Part shown: piece by piece, positions 37,990 through 47,096 of the stretch
Layout of the letters: every line of letters starts with the position of its first letter
Numbering within the stretch: position 1 is the first letter of the stretch
NCBI GenBank assembly: GCA_937884485.1
Contig: CALGCG010000015.1
Coordinates: 1-48,777, forward strand
DNA length: 48,777 nucleotides
Direction: 5' to 3'
DNA from: an uncultured Bacteroidales bacterium
Lineage (GTDB): Bacteria; Bacteroidota; Bacteroidia; Bacteroidales; P3
The notes under the pieces: model-generated
Database searches by the model: none
What the model saw: only the letters and a program-made list of their open reading frames with translations
Told to the model about the DNA's origin: nothing
Translations under genes and position numbers: made by a program

Positions 37990-39441
37990 TCAGTGGGTTT
38001 TCTTTGCAAGCTCTTTCTTTTCGCTGTACACGTCCAGCGCCACGATGACGGCGGTGAAGCCCCAGAAGGGCACCGAGAGCTTGTCCGTATCGAGGAAGTT
38101 GTTGAACACGCCGTGTATGTAGTAGGTCAGCAGTGCCAGCGTGAATGCCAGCGCCATGCGGGCCGTGTTGGGGTCTTTGGCGGTGCGGTAGAGGCGCACA
38201 CCGGTGGCGAAGGTGGCGAGGAAGAGCAGCGCCACGAGTGCCACTCCCGGCACTCCCTGCTCCGTCAGCGGGCCTATGTATTCGCTGTGGGCGTTGCCCA
38301 GGTTGCCGGCGTTGGTGCTGATGGTGGAAAGCTGGTAGGAGCGCTGGTAGCCGGCGTAGAGGAACTGGTAGGTTCCCGGGCCGCAGCCCAGCACGGGGCT
38401 CTCCTTCCACATGCGGAAGGCCGAGGCCCAGCGGTTGAGGCGCTCGAGGTTGGAGGCGTCGGTGGAGATGTTGGAGATGCTCTTCACCTGGTCGGCCAGC
38501 GTGTAGCTGCTGTCCTGATGGTTCTTGCCCAGCTTGTAGAGCACGTCGCTCTGGTACATGAAGAAGGCTCCCACGCCCAGCCCGAAGAGCAGCACCATCC
38601 ACTTCACCTTCATCCCCATGCGTATGAGGAAGTAGACGCCGATGGCGCCCACGACGCTGATCCATGCCGCGCGGCAGTAGGAGAAGAAGAGACCGATGCA
38701 GAGTCCGGCAAAGAGCAGGAATGTCAGCACGCGGAGCCATCCGCGCTGTCCGCGCGAGAAGATGAAGTAGAAAGCGGCCGGCAGCATCAGGGCTATGACG
38801 CAGCCGTAGGCCGTGTGGTCGTTGTAGAAGGGCCGCATGACGCGGTGGAGCGTCTGCAGGTCGCTGAAGTTGCCCAGCGTCTTGGAGGTGGCGATGAGGA
38901 TGACCACGCCGAGGCCTATGGCATAGGCCCAGAAGAACTGGCGTATGCGCTTATGGCTCTGGAAGAACTGGCTGGCGGCGAAGAAGAACGGCACCACGAA
39001 CCACACCCTCGCCAGCGTGTATTTGATTGACACCCACGGCATCTCCGACGTCATCGACGTGAAGGCCATCCATGCCAGCGAGGCAAGCAGCAGCAGGGTC
39101 ACGGGGTGGCGCAGCAACCGCAGGTCGTAGCTTCGTGTGAGCAGCACGCGGAAGAGGAACATGGCCGTGAAGAGTATCATCATCGGCTCCACGGGCATGG
39201 AGAGCTCCATTTTGGGGAAGAGGGCCATGTCGACGGCGAAGGGCGTCAGCAGCGTCATCAGCAGGAACCCCGTCTCGAGTTTTGTGGCAAAGAGCCACAC
39301 CACCAGCAGCGCCAACGGCACCATGGCCACCGAGGCGTCGCCCTTGTACCACAGGGCGTAGCCTTCGAAGGCAATGAACAGCGCCGTCAGCACAATAGCT
39401 GCCAGCATACCTTTGTTGCGTGCTATGAGTTCCTTGAGCAA
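37990..39441 (-). CDS. O-antigen ligase-like (Wzy_C) membrane protein
   Basis: A 483-residue protein with about 11-12 membrane spans. The signature loop of O-antigen ligase/polymerase proteins is seen (SPVLGCGPGTYQFLYAGYQR, NAHSEYIGPLTEQGVPGVAL). It probably joins or polymerises surface polysaccharide on the periplasmic side. The first codon is a TTG at 39441; an ATG at 39408 is a good alternative. It is preceded 48 nt upstream by the Wzz-like gene. Glycosyltransferases or flippases are not in this window. Confidence 0.85.
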   Translation of the reverse strand: MLKELIARNKGMLAAIVLTALFIAFEGYALWYKGDASVAMVPLALLVVWLFATKLETGFLLMTLLTPFAVDMALFPKMELSMPVEPMMILFTAMFLFRVLLTRSYDLRLLRHPVTLLLLASLAWMAFTSMTSEMPWVSIKYTLARVWFVVPFFFAASQFFQSHKRIRQFFWAYAIGLGVVILIATSKTLGNFSDLQTLHRVMRPFYNDHTAYGCVIALMLPAAFYFIFSRGQRGWLRVLTFLLFAGLCIGLFFSYCRAAWISVVGAIGVYFLIRMGMKVKWMVLLFGLGVGAFFMYQSDVLYKLGKNHQDSSYTLADQVKSISNISTDASNLERLNRWASAFRMWKESPVLGCGPGTYQFLYAGYQRSYQLSTISTNAGNLGNAHSEYIGPLTEQGVPGVALVALLFLATFATGVRLYRTAKDPNTARMALAFTLALLTYYIHGVFNNFLDTDKLSVPFWGFTAVIVALDVYSEKKELAKKTH

Positions 39442-39448
39442 AACGAAA

Positions 39449-39487
39449 AACTAACCACTAACAACTTAACACTAACCACTAACCACT
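39449..39487. repeat. Intergenic ACTAACCACTAAC string
   Basis: The gap between the Wzz-like gene and the O-antigen-ligase-like gene consists of repeated AACCACT/AACACT words, like other simple-word spacers in this window. Confidence 0.65.
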
Positions 39488-39489
39488 GC

Positions 39490-40347
39490 CTACTCTTCCT
39501 CTTTCTTGGCGAAAATCAGCAGGCAGAAGATGCACACCACCACGGCTCCCAGGCTGCCGCCGAGGATGATGAGGAGGCGTTTGGGATAGGCTTTCTTGTC
39601 GGCGGGCGTGGCCTCGTCGACGCTGTATTTATAGCTCACGCTGAGGTCCTTGTCCACGCGGGTCTGCGTGTTGCGGGTCTGCAGGTCGGCCAGTTGCTCG
39701 CACTTGTCGGCGATAAGCTTGGTGCGCCATGCCGTGGCGGGCAGCTGCGAGAGCGAGTCGATTTCGTGCTCCATCTCGGCGCAGACGCCTTCCATCACCT
39801 CCGCCGCCGAGACGGCGCGGTCGTGGTGTATCTCGCGGCAGAGGGTGTCGTACATCGTGGCCATGTAGTTGGCGATGTTGGCCGCCCACTGCGGGTCCTG
39901 GTCCAGCACGCCTATCTCCACGCCGAGGAACTCCGTGCGCTTCACGCTGATGTTGCTGCGGTACTGCTCGTCGAGCTTGAAGAGGCGGTGGGCGTCGTCG
40001 GCGGGAATGCCGTAGTGCTCCATGAGGTTGAAATGGTCGCACACTGCTTGTTGCATACGCTTCGAACTCAGAATCTGGATGGCGTACTCGCAGTCGCGCT
40101 CAATGCCGTAGTCCATGAAGTCCAGACTGTAGTGGTAGTCCATGATGGCCTTGCTGAGGCGGTTGCTGTTGGTGGGGAAGATGACGGCCGACGACTTGTA
40201 GAGCGGCTTGATCATCCATGCCGCAACGGCCGAAACAATGGCTCCCACCACAAACACGCCCAGCAGCAGTTTCCACCAGCGGCGGAAAAAACGGCGTGTG
40301 GCTTCGCGGTCGTAGTTGTTGCCGAATCCATTCTTTTCTTCTTGCAT
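39490..40347 (-). CDS. Wzz-type chain-length determinant protein
   Basis: A 285-residue protein from the ATG at 40347 (MQEEKNGFGNNYDREATRRF). Two membrane spans flank a periplasmic domain: one at about residues 27-46 (LLLGVFVVGAIVSAVAAWM) and one near the C-terminus (LLIILGGSLGAVVVCIFCLL). The domain between is helical and charged, as in Wzz/GNVR proteins that set polysaccharide chain length. No kinase domain is fused. It forms a pair with the O-antigen-ligase-like gene. Confidence 0.85.
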   Translation of the reverse strand: MQEEKNGFGNNYDREATRRFFRRWWKLLLGVFVVGAIVSAVAAWMIKPLYKSSAVIFPTNSNRLSKAIMDYHYSLDFMDYGIERDCEYAIQILSSKRMQQAVCDHFNLMEHYGIPADDAHRLFKLDEQYRSNISVKRTEFLGVEIGVLDQDPQWAANIANYMATMYDTLCREIHHDRAVSAAEVMEGVCAEMEHEIDSLSQLPATAWRTKLIADKCEQLADLQTRNTQTRVDKDLSVSYKYSVDEATPADKKAYPKRLLIILGGSLGAVVVCIFCLLIFAKKEEE

Positions 40348-40454
40348 AGTCAAAGGGTATTATATTTATAATATATGTATTCAAAAATGTTTATCGTTAA
40401 TAACGAACATGGGCAGATAATATTGCATGTGGAGGGAAAAAAGTGTCCGATGGG

Positions 40455-40558
40455 TGCAAAACCCTCCCCAAAACCCTCCCTCCGCCCTGTCATCTTCTTC
40501 CCAAGTCGAGGAGGGTAAGAGGAGGGTAAGAAGAGGGTAAGAGTTTGGGAAGAAGATG
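40455..40558. repeat. Compound low-complexity inverted repeat in the wzz-operon gap
   Basis: CATCTTCTTCCCAA (40491-40504) and its exact complement (40545-40558) enclose three GAGGGTAAGA units. On the left are two ACCCTCCC words that can pair with them. Same kind of element as at 29405-29557, with other words. The gap 40348-40669 holds no other visible gene or signal. Confidence 0.75.
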
Positions 40559-40669
40559 GTCCCTATTCGGTGCTGTGTATCAGTATGTTATGTGCAAGGA
40601 AAACGGCTGTCCTGTCTTGTTCTGTAATTAACTGATATTCTGCCGATTGAAAATTTTTTCAAAAAAAAT

Positions 40670-40700
40670 TTTGCCAGTATTGAAAAATGTACTACATTTG
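40670..40700 (+). promoter_or_regulatory. Consensus promoter of the envelope ABC operon
   Basis: TTTG (40670-40673), a 19-nt spacer and TACATTTG (40693-40700) match the Bacteroidota consensus TTTG-N19-TAnnTTTG almost exactly. The predicted start is near 40707. Confidence 0.85.
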
Positions 40701-40702
40701 CA

Positions 40703-40724
40703 GTGTATTAGTTAACTAATACAC
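40703..40724 (+). promoter_or_regulatory. Perfect 22-bp palindromic operator
   Basis: The half-site GTGTATTAGTT is followed directly by its exact reverse complement AACTAATACAC. The palindrome covers the predicted transcription start, 3 nt after the -7 box, so a bound repressor would block the promoter. The GTnTA...TAnAC ends and even symmetry suit a YtrA-type GntR dimer, and such a protein is the last gene of this operon. Confidence 0.8.
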
Positions 40725-40772
40725 CAGTACGAAACTAAAATTAAGAATTGAAAAACAAATAGATAGAACAAA

Positions 40773-40991
40773 ATGACCTTCAAGGAACATTGGAAAAAAA
40801 GGGATTGGGTGTATTTTCTGACGCTGTTCGGCGTGTTCGCGGTGGCGTTTTTCCTGTCGCCGCTGCTGATCGACGGGCGCACGGTGGGATATGCTCTAAG
40901 AAACGGACTGATCCACGGTGTGGTCTTCGCCGGCCTTTGGTGGCTGGTGGAGGCGTTGATTAAGGCCAATGGTAAAAAGGATGAACAATAA
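40773..40991 (+). CDS. Small two-span membrane protein, first gene of the operon
   Basis: A 72-residue protein with two hydrophobic segments (YFLTLFGVFAVAFFLSPLLI and LIHGVVFAGLWWLVEALI) and a charged tail. No family recognised. It lies 48 nt downstream of the palindromic operator and overlaps no other gene. The next gene starts 13 nt after its stop. Confidence 0.8.
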   Translation: MTFKEHWKKRDWVYFLTLFGVFAVAFFLSPLLIDGRTVGYALRNGLIHGVVFAGLWWLVEALIKANGKKDEQ

Positions 40992-41004
40992 TAAAAAATA
41001 TACA

Positions 41005-43440
41005 ATGATGAAAAGACTGATTTTTGTTATGCTTGCCGTGATGGCCGTGTCGACGGCTGTGGAAGCACAGACTGTGAAGGTGAAAGGCATGGTGCGCGAC
41101 GCCAAGACGGGCGAGGAGCTGCCGCTGGTCAACGTGGGCCTGATGCGCCAGGCGGACACGGTGTTTGTCCGCGGCGCGGCCACGGACTTCGACGGCGAGT
41201 TCGTCATCCGGGATGTCAAGCCCGGCAGCTACCTGCTGCAGGCCTCGTCGGTGGGGTATGAGAGCTATGTTGAGCCTATAAATATTATAGGTTCTATAGA
41301 TGATTTGGAGATCAAGCTCCGCGCCGGCACCCTGCTGGAGGAGGTGGAGATTGTGGCCGAGAAGCCCCTCTACCAGATGGACGGCGAGAAGAACATGTAC
41401 AACACCAAGGAGGACCCCTCCATCCAGACCGGCACGGCCAGCGATGCCCTCCAGAACGCCCCGGGCGTTGAGGTGGACGCCGAGGGGAACATCACGCTGC
41501 GCGGCGTCTCCAGCGTCGAGATTTGGGTCAACGACCGCCCGAGCCACATGAACGAGGAGGCCCTGAAGCAATACATCAAGCAGATGCCCGCCAACGCCAT
41601 CGAGCGCATCGAGGTCATCACCAACCCCTCGGCGCGCTACTCCACCACCGGCGGCGTCATCAACATCGTCACCAACCAGAAGATTACGCGCAACGAGCTG
41701 CTCTGCGTGGGCTTCCGCGCCAACACCATGCCGAGCTTCTCGCCCTGGGCTTCGTATGTCTACGCCAACGAGAAGTTCGACATGAACATCTACGTCAACG
41801 CCAACTACTCGCACCACGACAGCTATGCCGACGGCACCAGCGCCCTGCTTCGCGCCCCCGGCGACACGGCCCGCTTCCAGTCGCACCGCGACACCACAGA
41901 GAGCAACAACTTCGGCGGCTACACCGGCGTGAACCTCAACTGGAACATCACCGACAAGACCCGCCTCTCTACCTGGGCCGGCATCTACCCCTACTGGGGC
42001 CGCAGCCACAGCACTGTCGACCTCGACTACTTCGAGTACCCCTCGACCCGTAACCTTGGCTATCTCTACACGCACGACAATGACGACGGCTTCTTCTGGG
42101 GCGGCTACATGGGCGCCTGGCTCGAGCACCGCTTCGACACCACGGGGCGCAAGCTCTCCTTCTCGCTCAACGGCAACACCTCCAGCAACAGTGGCACCAG
42201 CACCAGCTCGTTCGTCTATCGCGACCCGCTGCGCGACACCCTGCGCCGCCGCGACGGGAGCTACAACCACAACCCGCACCTGAACCTCAGCCTCGACTAT
42301 GTGCACCCGCTGAAGCACAACTTCGAGCTGGCCGCCGGTGCCACGCTGGGCTATGCGCACAGCAGCATCGGCCACACGATGGACACCATGGGCGCTGCGG
42401 GAAGTTACGACAACATCGCGCTGCGCTCGTTCGATGCGGCGACCGACTTCCAGAACGTGGCGGCCTATGCCACGCTGCAGAAGCGCTGGGGCGGCTTTAC
42501 GGCCAAGCTCGGCATGCGCTTCGAGGAGGACTTCGCCCAGGGTTATATCGAGCATCCCGGGATAAACGACCGCGTGCTTATCGATACCGCCTTCCCGGGC
42601 TTTGTCCCTTCCATCCACCTCAGCTACCAGGCCAAGAACTTCACCTCCTACAGCCTGAGCTACACCCGCCGCTTCGCCCACAGCCAAGACTTCTCGAAGT
42701 ACTACGACTTCAACATCTACGACGACTACTCCTACTCGACCGGCAACCCCAATCTGCGCATGTCCTACACCCACAACCTCGAGGCCGCCTGGAGCAAGTA
42801 CATCATGGGCTTCGGCATGCTGAACGTCAATGCCTATTTCCGCGCCAACACCGACGAGATAGGCTCCATGGCCTATGCCGGATACGCCCCCGCCTACTTT
42901 CCCGCCACGCAGCTGGTCAACTATACCCGTCCGGAGAACATCGGCTCCAGCCACACCGAAGGCCTGGAGGCCAACGTCACCTACCGCCCCAGCGGCTTCT
43001 TCAACGTGCGTCTCAACGCCTCGGTGTTCAACTACGCCTACGACTACGACGGCTTCAGCGACAACCGCTGGTCGTGGAGTGCCCGCCTCAATCTCTGGGC
43101 CAAGCTGTGGAACAAGCTGGAGGTCTTCGCCAATGCCCACTACTCCAGTCCGCGCCTGGGCCTCTACAGCCTGACGGTGGCCAACAAGGGCGTCGACCTC
43201 GGCTGCTCGGCCGACTTCTTCGAGCGCCAGCTCTCGGTCTACTTCAACGTCAACGACATCTTCGGCATGGCCGAGTGGGGCAGCAACACCACGGCGCCGC
43301 AGTACCAGACCACCGGCAGCCAGCAGTTCGACTCGCGCTTCGTCAGCCTCGGCCTCACCTGGCGCATAGGCAAGATGGAGCTCGAAAGCAAAGCCCGCCA
43401 GGGCGCCACCGACACGGGCAATACGCCAATGAACAATTAA
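41005..43440 (+). CDS. Outer-membrane beta-barrel protein (carboxypeptidase-regulatory-like N-terminus)
   Basis: An 811-residue protein from the ATG at 41005 (MMKRLIFVMLAVMAVSTAVE), signal peptide ending EAQ. An N-terminal regulatory-like domain (VKGMVRDAKTGEELPLVNVG) is followed by a plug-like part (TASDALQNAPGVEVDAEGNI, IEVITNPSARYSTTGGVINI) and a barrel. It is paralogous to the protein at 35572-37986. In this operon it is grouped with an ABC exporter and lipoproteins, which suggests a role in moving or sensing something across the outer membrane. The substrate is unknown. High GC and biased codons suggest long residence in this genome. Confidence 0.88.
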   Translation: MMKRLIFVMLAVMAVSTAVEAQTVKVKGMVRDAKTGEELPLVNVGLMRQADTVFVRGAATDFDGEFVIRDVKPGSYLLQASSVGYESYVEPINIIGSIDDLEIKLRAGTLLEEVEIVAEKPLYQMDGEKNMYNTKEDPSIQTGTASDALQNAPGVEVDAEGNITLRGVSSVEIWVNDRPSHMNEEALKQYIKQMPANAIERIEVITNPSARYSTTGGVINIVTNQKITRNELLCVGFRANTMPSFSPWASYVYANEKFDMNIYVNANYSHHDSYADGTSALLRAPGDTARFQSHRDTTESNNFGGYTGVNLNWNITDKTRLSTWAGIYPYWGRSHSTVDLDYFEYPSTRNLGYLYTHDNDDGFFWGGYMGAWLEHRFDTTGRKLSFSLNGNTSSNSGTSTSSFVYRDPLRDTLRRRDGSYNHNPHLNLSLDYVHPLKHNFELAAGATLGYAHSSIGHTMDTMGAAGSYDNIALRSFDAATDFQNVAAYATLQKRWGGFTAKLGMRFEEDFAQGYIEHPGINDRVLIDTAFPGFVPSIHLSYQAKNFTSYSLSYTRRFAHSQDFSKYYDFNIYDDYSYSTGNPNLRMSYTHNLEAAWSKYIMGFGMLNVNAYFRANTDEIGSMAYAGYAPAYFPATQLVNYTRPENIGSSHTEGLEANVTYRPSGFFNVRLNASVFNYAYDYDGFSDNRWSWSARLNLWAKLWNKLEVFANAHYSSPRLGLYSLTVANKGVDLGCSADFFERQLSVYFNVNDIFGMAEWGSNTTAPQYQTTGSQQFDSRFVSLGLTWRIGKMELESKARQGATDTGNTPMNN

Positions 43441-43475
43441 AAATTAATAATTAATAATTAAAAAACATAAATGTT

Positions 43476-43790
43476 ATGAAACTTATCACCATTGAGACCC
43501 TTCCGGGTATGAATTACGAAGTGCTGGGTGTTGTCGAAGGCAGCACCATCCAGAGCAAGAACATGTTTGCCGACCTCGGCCAGGGGCTGAAAGGCATCAT
43601 CGGCGGCGAGCTGAAAAGCTACACCGGCATGATGGAAAAGGCCCGCGCGCAGGCCACGCAGCGCATGGTGGACCAGGCTGTGAAGATGGAGGCCGACGCC
43701 ATCATCGGCATCCGCTACACCACCAGCGCCATCATGGCCCAGGCCGCCGAGGTGCTCGTTTACGGTACGGCAGTTAGATATAAAAATTAA
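43476..43790 (+). CDS. YbjQ-family protein (DUF74)
   Basis: A 104-residue cytoplasmic protein with the family core: ITIETLPGMNYEVLGVVEG at the start, then GLKGIIGGELKSYTGMMEKA and EADAIIGIRYTTS. YbjQ proteins form pentamers; the biochemical role is not settled, and they are often encoded with membrane-stress or ABC genes. It lies 11 nt before the ABC ATPase gene. Confidence 0.9.
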   Translation: MKLITIETLPGMNYEVLGVVEGSTIQSKNMFADLGQGLKGIIGGELKSYTGMMEKARAQATQRMVDQAVKMEADAIIGIRYTTSAIMAQAAEVLVYGTAVRYKN

Positions 43791-43801
43791 AAGAAACAGT
43801 C

Positions 43802-44629
43802 ATGATCGAGATTCGCAACCTTGACTTCAGCTACAAGAAGTCGCCAGTATTCAACAATATCAATCTCACGTTCCCGCAGGGATGCATCTACGGCCTGCTG
43901 GGCGAGAATGGAGTGGGCAAGACCACCCTCCTCAAACTCATCTGCGGCCTGCTGCGTCCGGTGCACGGCACCGTCACCCTCGACGGCCTCACCGCCCACG
44001 ACCGCCAGCCGGAGATGCTGCAGCGCATCGTCTTCCTGCCCGACGAGGTGTCGCTGCCCGACAACTCCACCCCGCAGCGCTATGTCGACGAGCTGATGCC
44101 CTTCTATCCCAACTTCGCCCAGGGCACCTTCCTGCACCTGATGCAGGAGCTGGAGGTGGAACCCGACCGCAAGTTCCGTGAGATGAGTTTCGGCCAGCAG
44201 AAGAAGAGCCTCATCGCCGCCAGCCTCTCGCTGGGCACCGACTATGTGCTCTTCGACGAGCCCACCAATGGCCTCGACATCCCCAGCAAGGCCCAGTTCC
44301 GTTCCATCCTCAGCCGTCGCCTCGAGGAGCGCAACACCATCATCATCTCCACCCACCAGGTGAAGGATGTGGAGAACCTCATCGACCCCATCGTCATCCT
44401 CAACAGCAACGCCGTCCTGCTCGATGCCTCGGTGCAGCGCATCCAGCAGAAGCTCTTCTTCGAGTACGGCGGCGAGCAGCGTCCCGACGCCCTCTACAGC
44501 GAGATGCAGCCCGGCGGCTTCCTCAATGTCGTCCCCAACCAGACCGGCGAGGAGAGCCAGCTCAACATCGAGGCCCTCTTCAACGCCGTGCTGCGCAACA
44601 AGAATACCGTGAGAGAATTGTTCTCCTAA
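43802..44629 (+). CDS. ABC transporter ATP-binding protein
   Basis: A 275-residue ATPase with Walker A GENGVGKTT, a Q-loop-like LPDEVSLPDN, the signature MSFGQQKK (a variant of LSGGQ), Walker B YVLFDEPTNGLD and the switch His in ISTHQ. The last ~60 residues form an extra domain, as in multidrug or bacitracin-type ABC-2 ATPases. It powers export with the two membrane proteins encoded downstream. It is the kind of ATPase found with YtrA regulators (YtrB-like), which supports the operon's reading. Confidence 0.92.
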   Translation: MIEIRNLDFSYKKSPVFNNINLTFPQGCIYGLLGENGVGKTTLLKLICGLLRPVHGTVTLDGLTAHDRQPEMLQRIVFLPDEVSLPDNSTPQRYVDELMPFYPNFAQGTFLHLMQELEVEPDRKFREMSFGQQKKSLIAASLSLGTDYVLFDEPTNGLDIPSKAQFRSILSRRLEERNTIIISTHQVKDVENLIDPIVILNSNAVLLDASVQRIQQKLFFEYGGEQRPDALYSEMQPGGFLNVVPNQTGEESQLNIEALFNAVLRNKNTVRELFS

Positions 44630-44647
44630 TTTAATAAAACAGTACTG

Positions 44648-45352
44648 ATGAACAAATCGTTCGACATAAAGCGTTTCTGCCGGCTGGTGTGGCACGATGT
44701 GCGCAGTTGCCCTAAGGAGTACATCACTTCGGGCCTGAGCCTGGCGCTGACCTTTTCACCGCTGATGGTGCTGAGCCAGCAACTGCTCGGCAACGACTAT
44801 ACCCATGGCACCTTCTACCGGCTGGTGCTGATGATTAGCATAGTGACATGGTGGGCCCTGATGGTCCCCAGCAATGTCTACCCCAACATGGGCAACAAGA
44901 AACGCGGCATCTACTTCGCCATGCTGCCTGCCACCAAGGCCGAGAAGCACGCTTCGATTGCCACGGTGATGGTGCTGATGGCGGTGGTGCTGACGGCCAT
45001 CGGCCTGACGGTCGACGTACTGCTCACGGCGGTGCACCTGCCGGGCTACACGAAGTATTTCTGGCAGTCGCAGACATTCCAGTTCATCGACCTGCCGATG
45101 GTTGTGGGGTCGGTGTTCGCCTTCCTGGGTCCGGCGTTCGGGATGATTTGGGCCAACACCTTGACCAAAAACAACCTCCGTCTCGCGATGATGGTCCTGA
45201 TGTTCTTATGGATGATCGGGATGTTGTATGCACCACCCCTCTTTTTCGACGGCAAGCCGCAGGCCTACTGGATTGTAATCGCCGTCGAGGTTGCCGTAAC
45301 CCTCTTCCTGCTCTGGCTCAGCCGCTGGCGCATGGACCGCATGACCTATTAA
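44648..45352 (+). CDS. ABC-2-like membrane protein 1
   Basis: A 234-residue protein with six predicted spans (LALTFSPLMVLSQQLLG, LMISIVTWWALMVPSNVY, TVMVLMAVVLTAIGLTVDVL, and so on). Its start FDIKRFCRLVWHDV is shared in pattern with the next gene's FDWNRFCKVVNKDF, so the two are paralogues. It has no ATPase. It likely forms the membrane part of the exporter driven by the ATPase upstream. Confidence 0.85.
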   Translation: MNKSFDIKRFCRLVWHDVRSCPKEYITSGLSLALTFSPLMVLSQQLLGNDYTHGTFYRLVLMISIVTWWALMVPSNVYPNMGNKKRGIYFAMLPATKAEKHASIATVMVLMAVVLTAIGLTVDVLLTAVHLPGYTKYFWQSQTFQFIDLPMVVGSVFAFLGPAFGMIWANTLTKNNLRLAMMVLMFLWMIGMLYAPPLFFDGKPQAYWIVIAVEVAVTLFLLWLSRWRMDRMTY

Positions 45353-45353
45353 A

Positions 45354-45392
45354 CCCATAAACCGTAAACTTTAACCCGTAAACCTTAAACCA
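45354..45392. repeat. Intergenic AAACC(C/G)TAAA string
   Basis: The spacer between the two membrane-protein genes is built of TAAACCCATAAACCGTAAACC-like words (six short units). Similar strings lie elsewhere in the window. Confidence 0.65.
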
Positions 45393-45395
45393 ACA

Positions 45396-46214
45396 ATGAA
45401 TAATACATTCGACTGGAACCGTTTTTGCAAGGTTGTCAACAAAGACTTCCGCAACCTTTGGCCGACCTTCGGCACCACTGCCATCGTGCTGGCCACGCTG
45501 CCTTTCGCCGTCTGGCTGCTGTCGCTGGTCATCAGCCGCGACTTCGTCATCGACCCCAACTACCGCGTGACCATGATTATGGGTGTCAGCTCGCTGGCAG
45601 CCGTCATGCTGCCGTCGCGGCTCTACCGCACCATGAACCTCCGCAACGAGGGCATCTACTATGCCATGCTCCCCGCCTCAAAGCTGGAGAAGTTCCTCAG
45701 CATCCTGCTCTTCACCTTCGTGGTGGCTCCCGTGGTGGTCTACCTCGGTAGCCTCGTGCTCGACATCATCCTCCGCCTCATGCCCGCAGGCGCCTACCAC
45801 CAGTGGATCTGGCAGGGCGACGGCGGCTTCCCCCTCTTCACACGTATCCCCATGGACGACGACACCATCCCCGGCTTCCACAGCTGGCTCCTCACCGCCG
45901 CCACCTACTCCGGCTGCCTCGCCTCGCCGGCCATCTTCCTCTATGCCGCCACCCTTTTCAAGAAGCACAAGGTGCTCTACACCTTCCTCGTGCTCTACCT
46001 CATCGAGTTCGTACTCACCATCATCGCCATCCCCGTCATCGTCGCACTGGCACAGAACCCCGACTTTGTCGAGTGGCTCTACGACACCTTCCGCCACTGG
46101 ACTCCCGAGCAGACCTTCAACTGGCTTTTCGGCATCGCTGCCGCTTTCAACATCATCGTCACAGTGCTCTTCACCTGGATGGCCTGGCGCCGCCTGAAGA
46201 AGATGCCGTACTGA
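45396..46214 (+). CDS. ABC-2-like membrane protein 2
   Basis: A 272-residue protein with six predicted spans (GTTAIVLATLPFAVWLLSLV, GVSSLAAVMLPSRLYRTMN, LLFTFVVAPVVVYLGSLVL, ...). It is paralogous to the preceding gene; both carry an LPA(T/S)K(A/L)EK motif in the first cytoplasmic loop. It probably forms a heterodimer with that protein. It ends in positively charged residues on the cytoplasmic side. Confidence 0.85.
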   Translation: MNNTFDWNRFCKVVNKDFRNLWPTFGTTAIVLATLPFAVWLLSLVISRDFVIDPNYRVTMIMGVSSLAAVMLPSRLYRTMNLRNEGIYYAMLPASKLEKFLSILLFTFVVAPVVVYLGSLVLDIILRLMPAGAYHQWIWQGDGGFPLFTRIPMDDDTIPGFHSWLLTAATYSGCLASPAIFLYAATLFKKHKVLYTFLVLYLIEFVLTIIAIPVIVALAQNPDFVEWLYDTFRHWTPEQTFNWLFGIAAAFNIIVTVLFTWMAWRRLKKMPY

Positions 46215-46217
46215 TGT

Positions 46218-46278
46218 TTTGAGAAGATAAAGAAGATAGAGAAGTTAAAAAAGTTAAGAAGTTAAAGTAGTTAAGACA
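46218..46278. repeat. Intergenic GAAGTTAAAGTAGTTAAG string
   Basis: The gap consists of degenerate AGAAGATA/AAGTTAA words (about seven). No promoter or terminator signal. Confidence 0.65.
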
Positions 46279-46279
46279 A

Positions 46280-47014
46280 ATGAAAAAGATTCTTTCTCTT
46301 GCCCTTGTGGCATGCACGACCCTCTGTGGTTGCTATTTCAACCGCGACGTCGATGAAACCATCGAGACCGACCGCTATACCTTGCATCTCGTTTCGCACA
46401 ACATGTTTGATCACTATGAGTTCGACGAGCAAGCCGACACCCTGCGGTATACCTCCACAGTGCCTGGGCTGGCGAGGTTCCTGGGCATGGTCATCAGCAA
46501 CGACACCACCATGTTTGTCGTAGACGAAGCGAAACAGGACTTTCTCCCCAGCTATTCTGCCTACATCGCCGACTGCAACCCCTCGCAGCCCGACGACTAC
46601 ACGCCCCTGCTCCGTGCCATGATGGACCGCGGCATCCTCCGTGCCGACACCGTCTACAAGCCCCTGCAGCTCCTCGAACTCTATGACTCTGCCCGTTACG
46701 CCCGCCGCATGAGTGGCGTCGACATCGATTCCTCGGTGCTCGTCCATGTGGAGATGAAGGACGGCGAGCCGGACCCCGACCGCAGTTTCCTCTGCGCCAT
46801 CTCTGTCGTCAACCAGCTCCGCGACGCCTACCGTATGCCCGTCTCCTTGGGCCCCGGAGTCCGCGCCGACCTGCCCACCGAGGTGCGCTGGATGAACGAG
46901 GACTGGTCCACCGACAGCCTCTGGCTCGACGACATGGGCTTCCGCATCGTCCCCGACCCGCAGGGCCGCCAGATGCGCATCATCGAATTCAACCGCTGCA
47001 AGGGCGATATTTAA
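46280..47014 (+). CDS. Lipoprotein of unknown function in the ABC operon
   Basis: A 244-residue protein with a signal peptide and lipobox TLCGC (Cys18). The mature part has LLRAMMDRGILRADTVYKPL, which recalls peptidoglycan-associated or DUF3738-like secreted proteins, but I do not make a family call. It is acidic and probably periplasmic or outer-membrane anchored. It is placed after the two membrane subunits and before a DUF4097-like lipoprotein. Confidence 0.75.
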   Translation: MKKILSLALVACTTLCGCYFNRDVDETIETDRYTLHLVSHNMFDHYEFDEQADTLRYTSTVPGLARFLGMVISNDTTMFVVDEAKQDFLPSYSAYIADCNPSQPDDYTPLLRAMMDRGILRADTVYKPLQLLELYDSARYARRMSGVDIDSSVLVHVEMKDGEPDPDRSFLCAISVVNQLRDAYRMPVSLGPGVRADLPTEVRWMNEDWSTDSLWLDDMGFRIVPDPQGRQMRIIEFNRCKGDI

Positions 47015-47096
47015 ACCAAACAATTAGAGTAATTCGCCAGTAATTGACCTGCGTAGCATTAGTTAAATTAGAATAATTCGCCGTAAAAAAGTAATT

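Noticed and set aside
36142..39030. Very long open frame on the plus strand opposite the barrel and O-antigen-ligase genes
   Set aside because: It is a mirror frame of two well-supported minus-strand genes in GC-rich DNA. Its protein is Val/Ala/Gly-rich low complexity without domains.
40960..43140. Long minus-strand open frame opposite the barrel gene at 41005
   Set aside because: The plus-strand frame has signal peptide, domains and a barrel. The minus frame is an unstructured Val/Ala/Gly-rich shadow.
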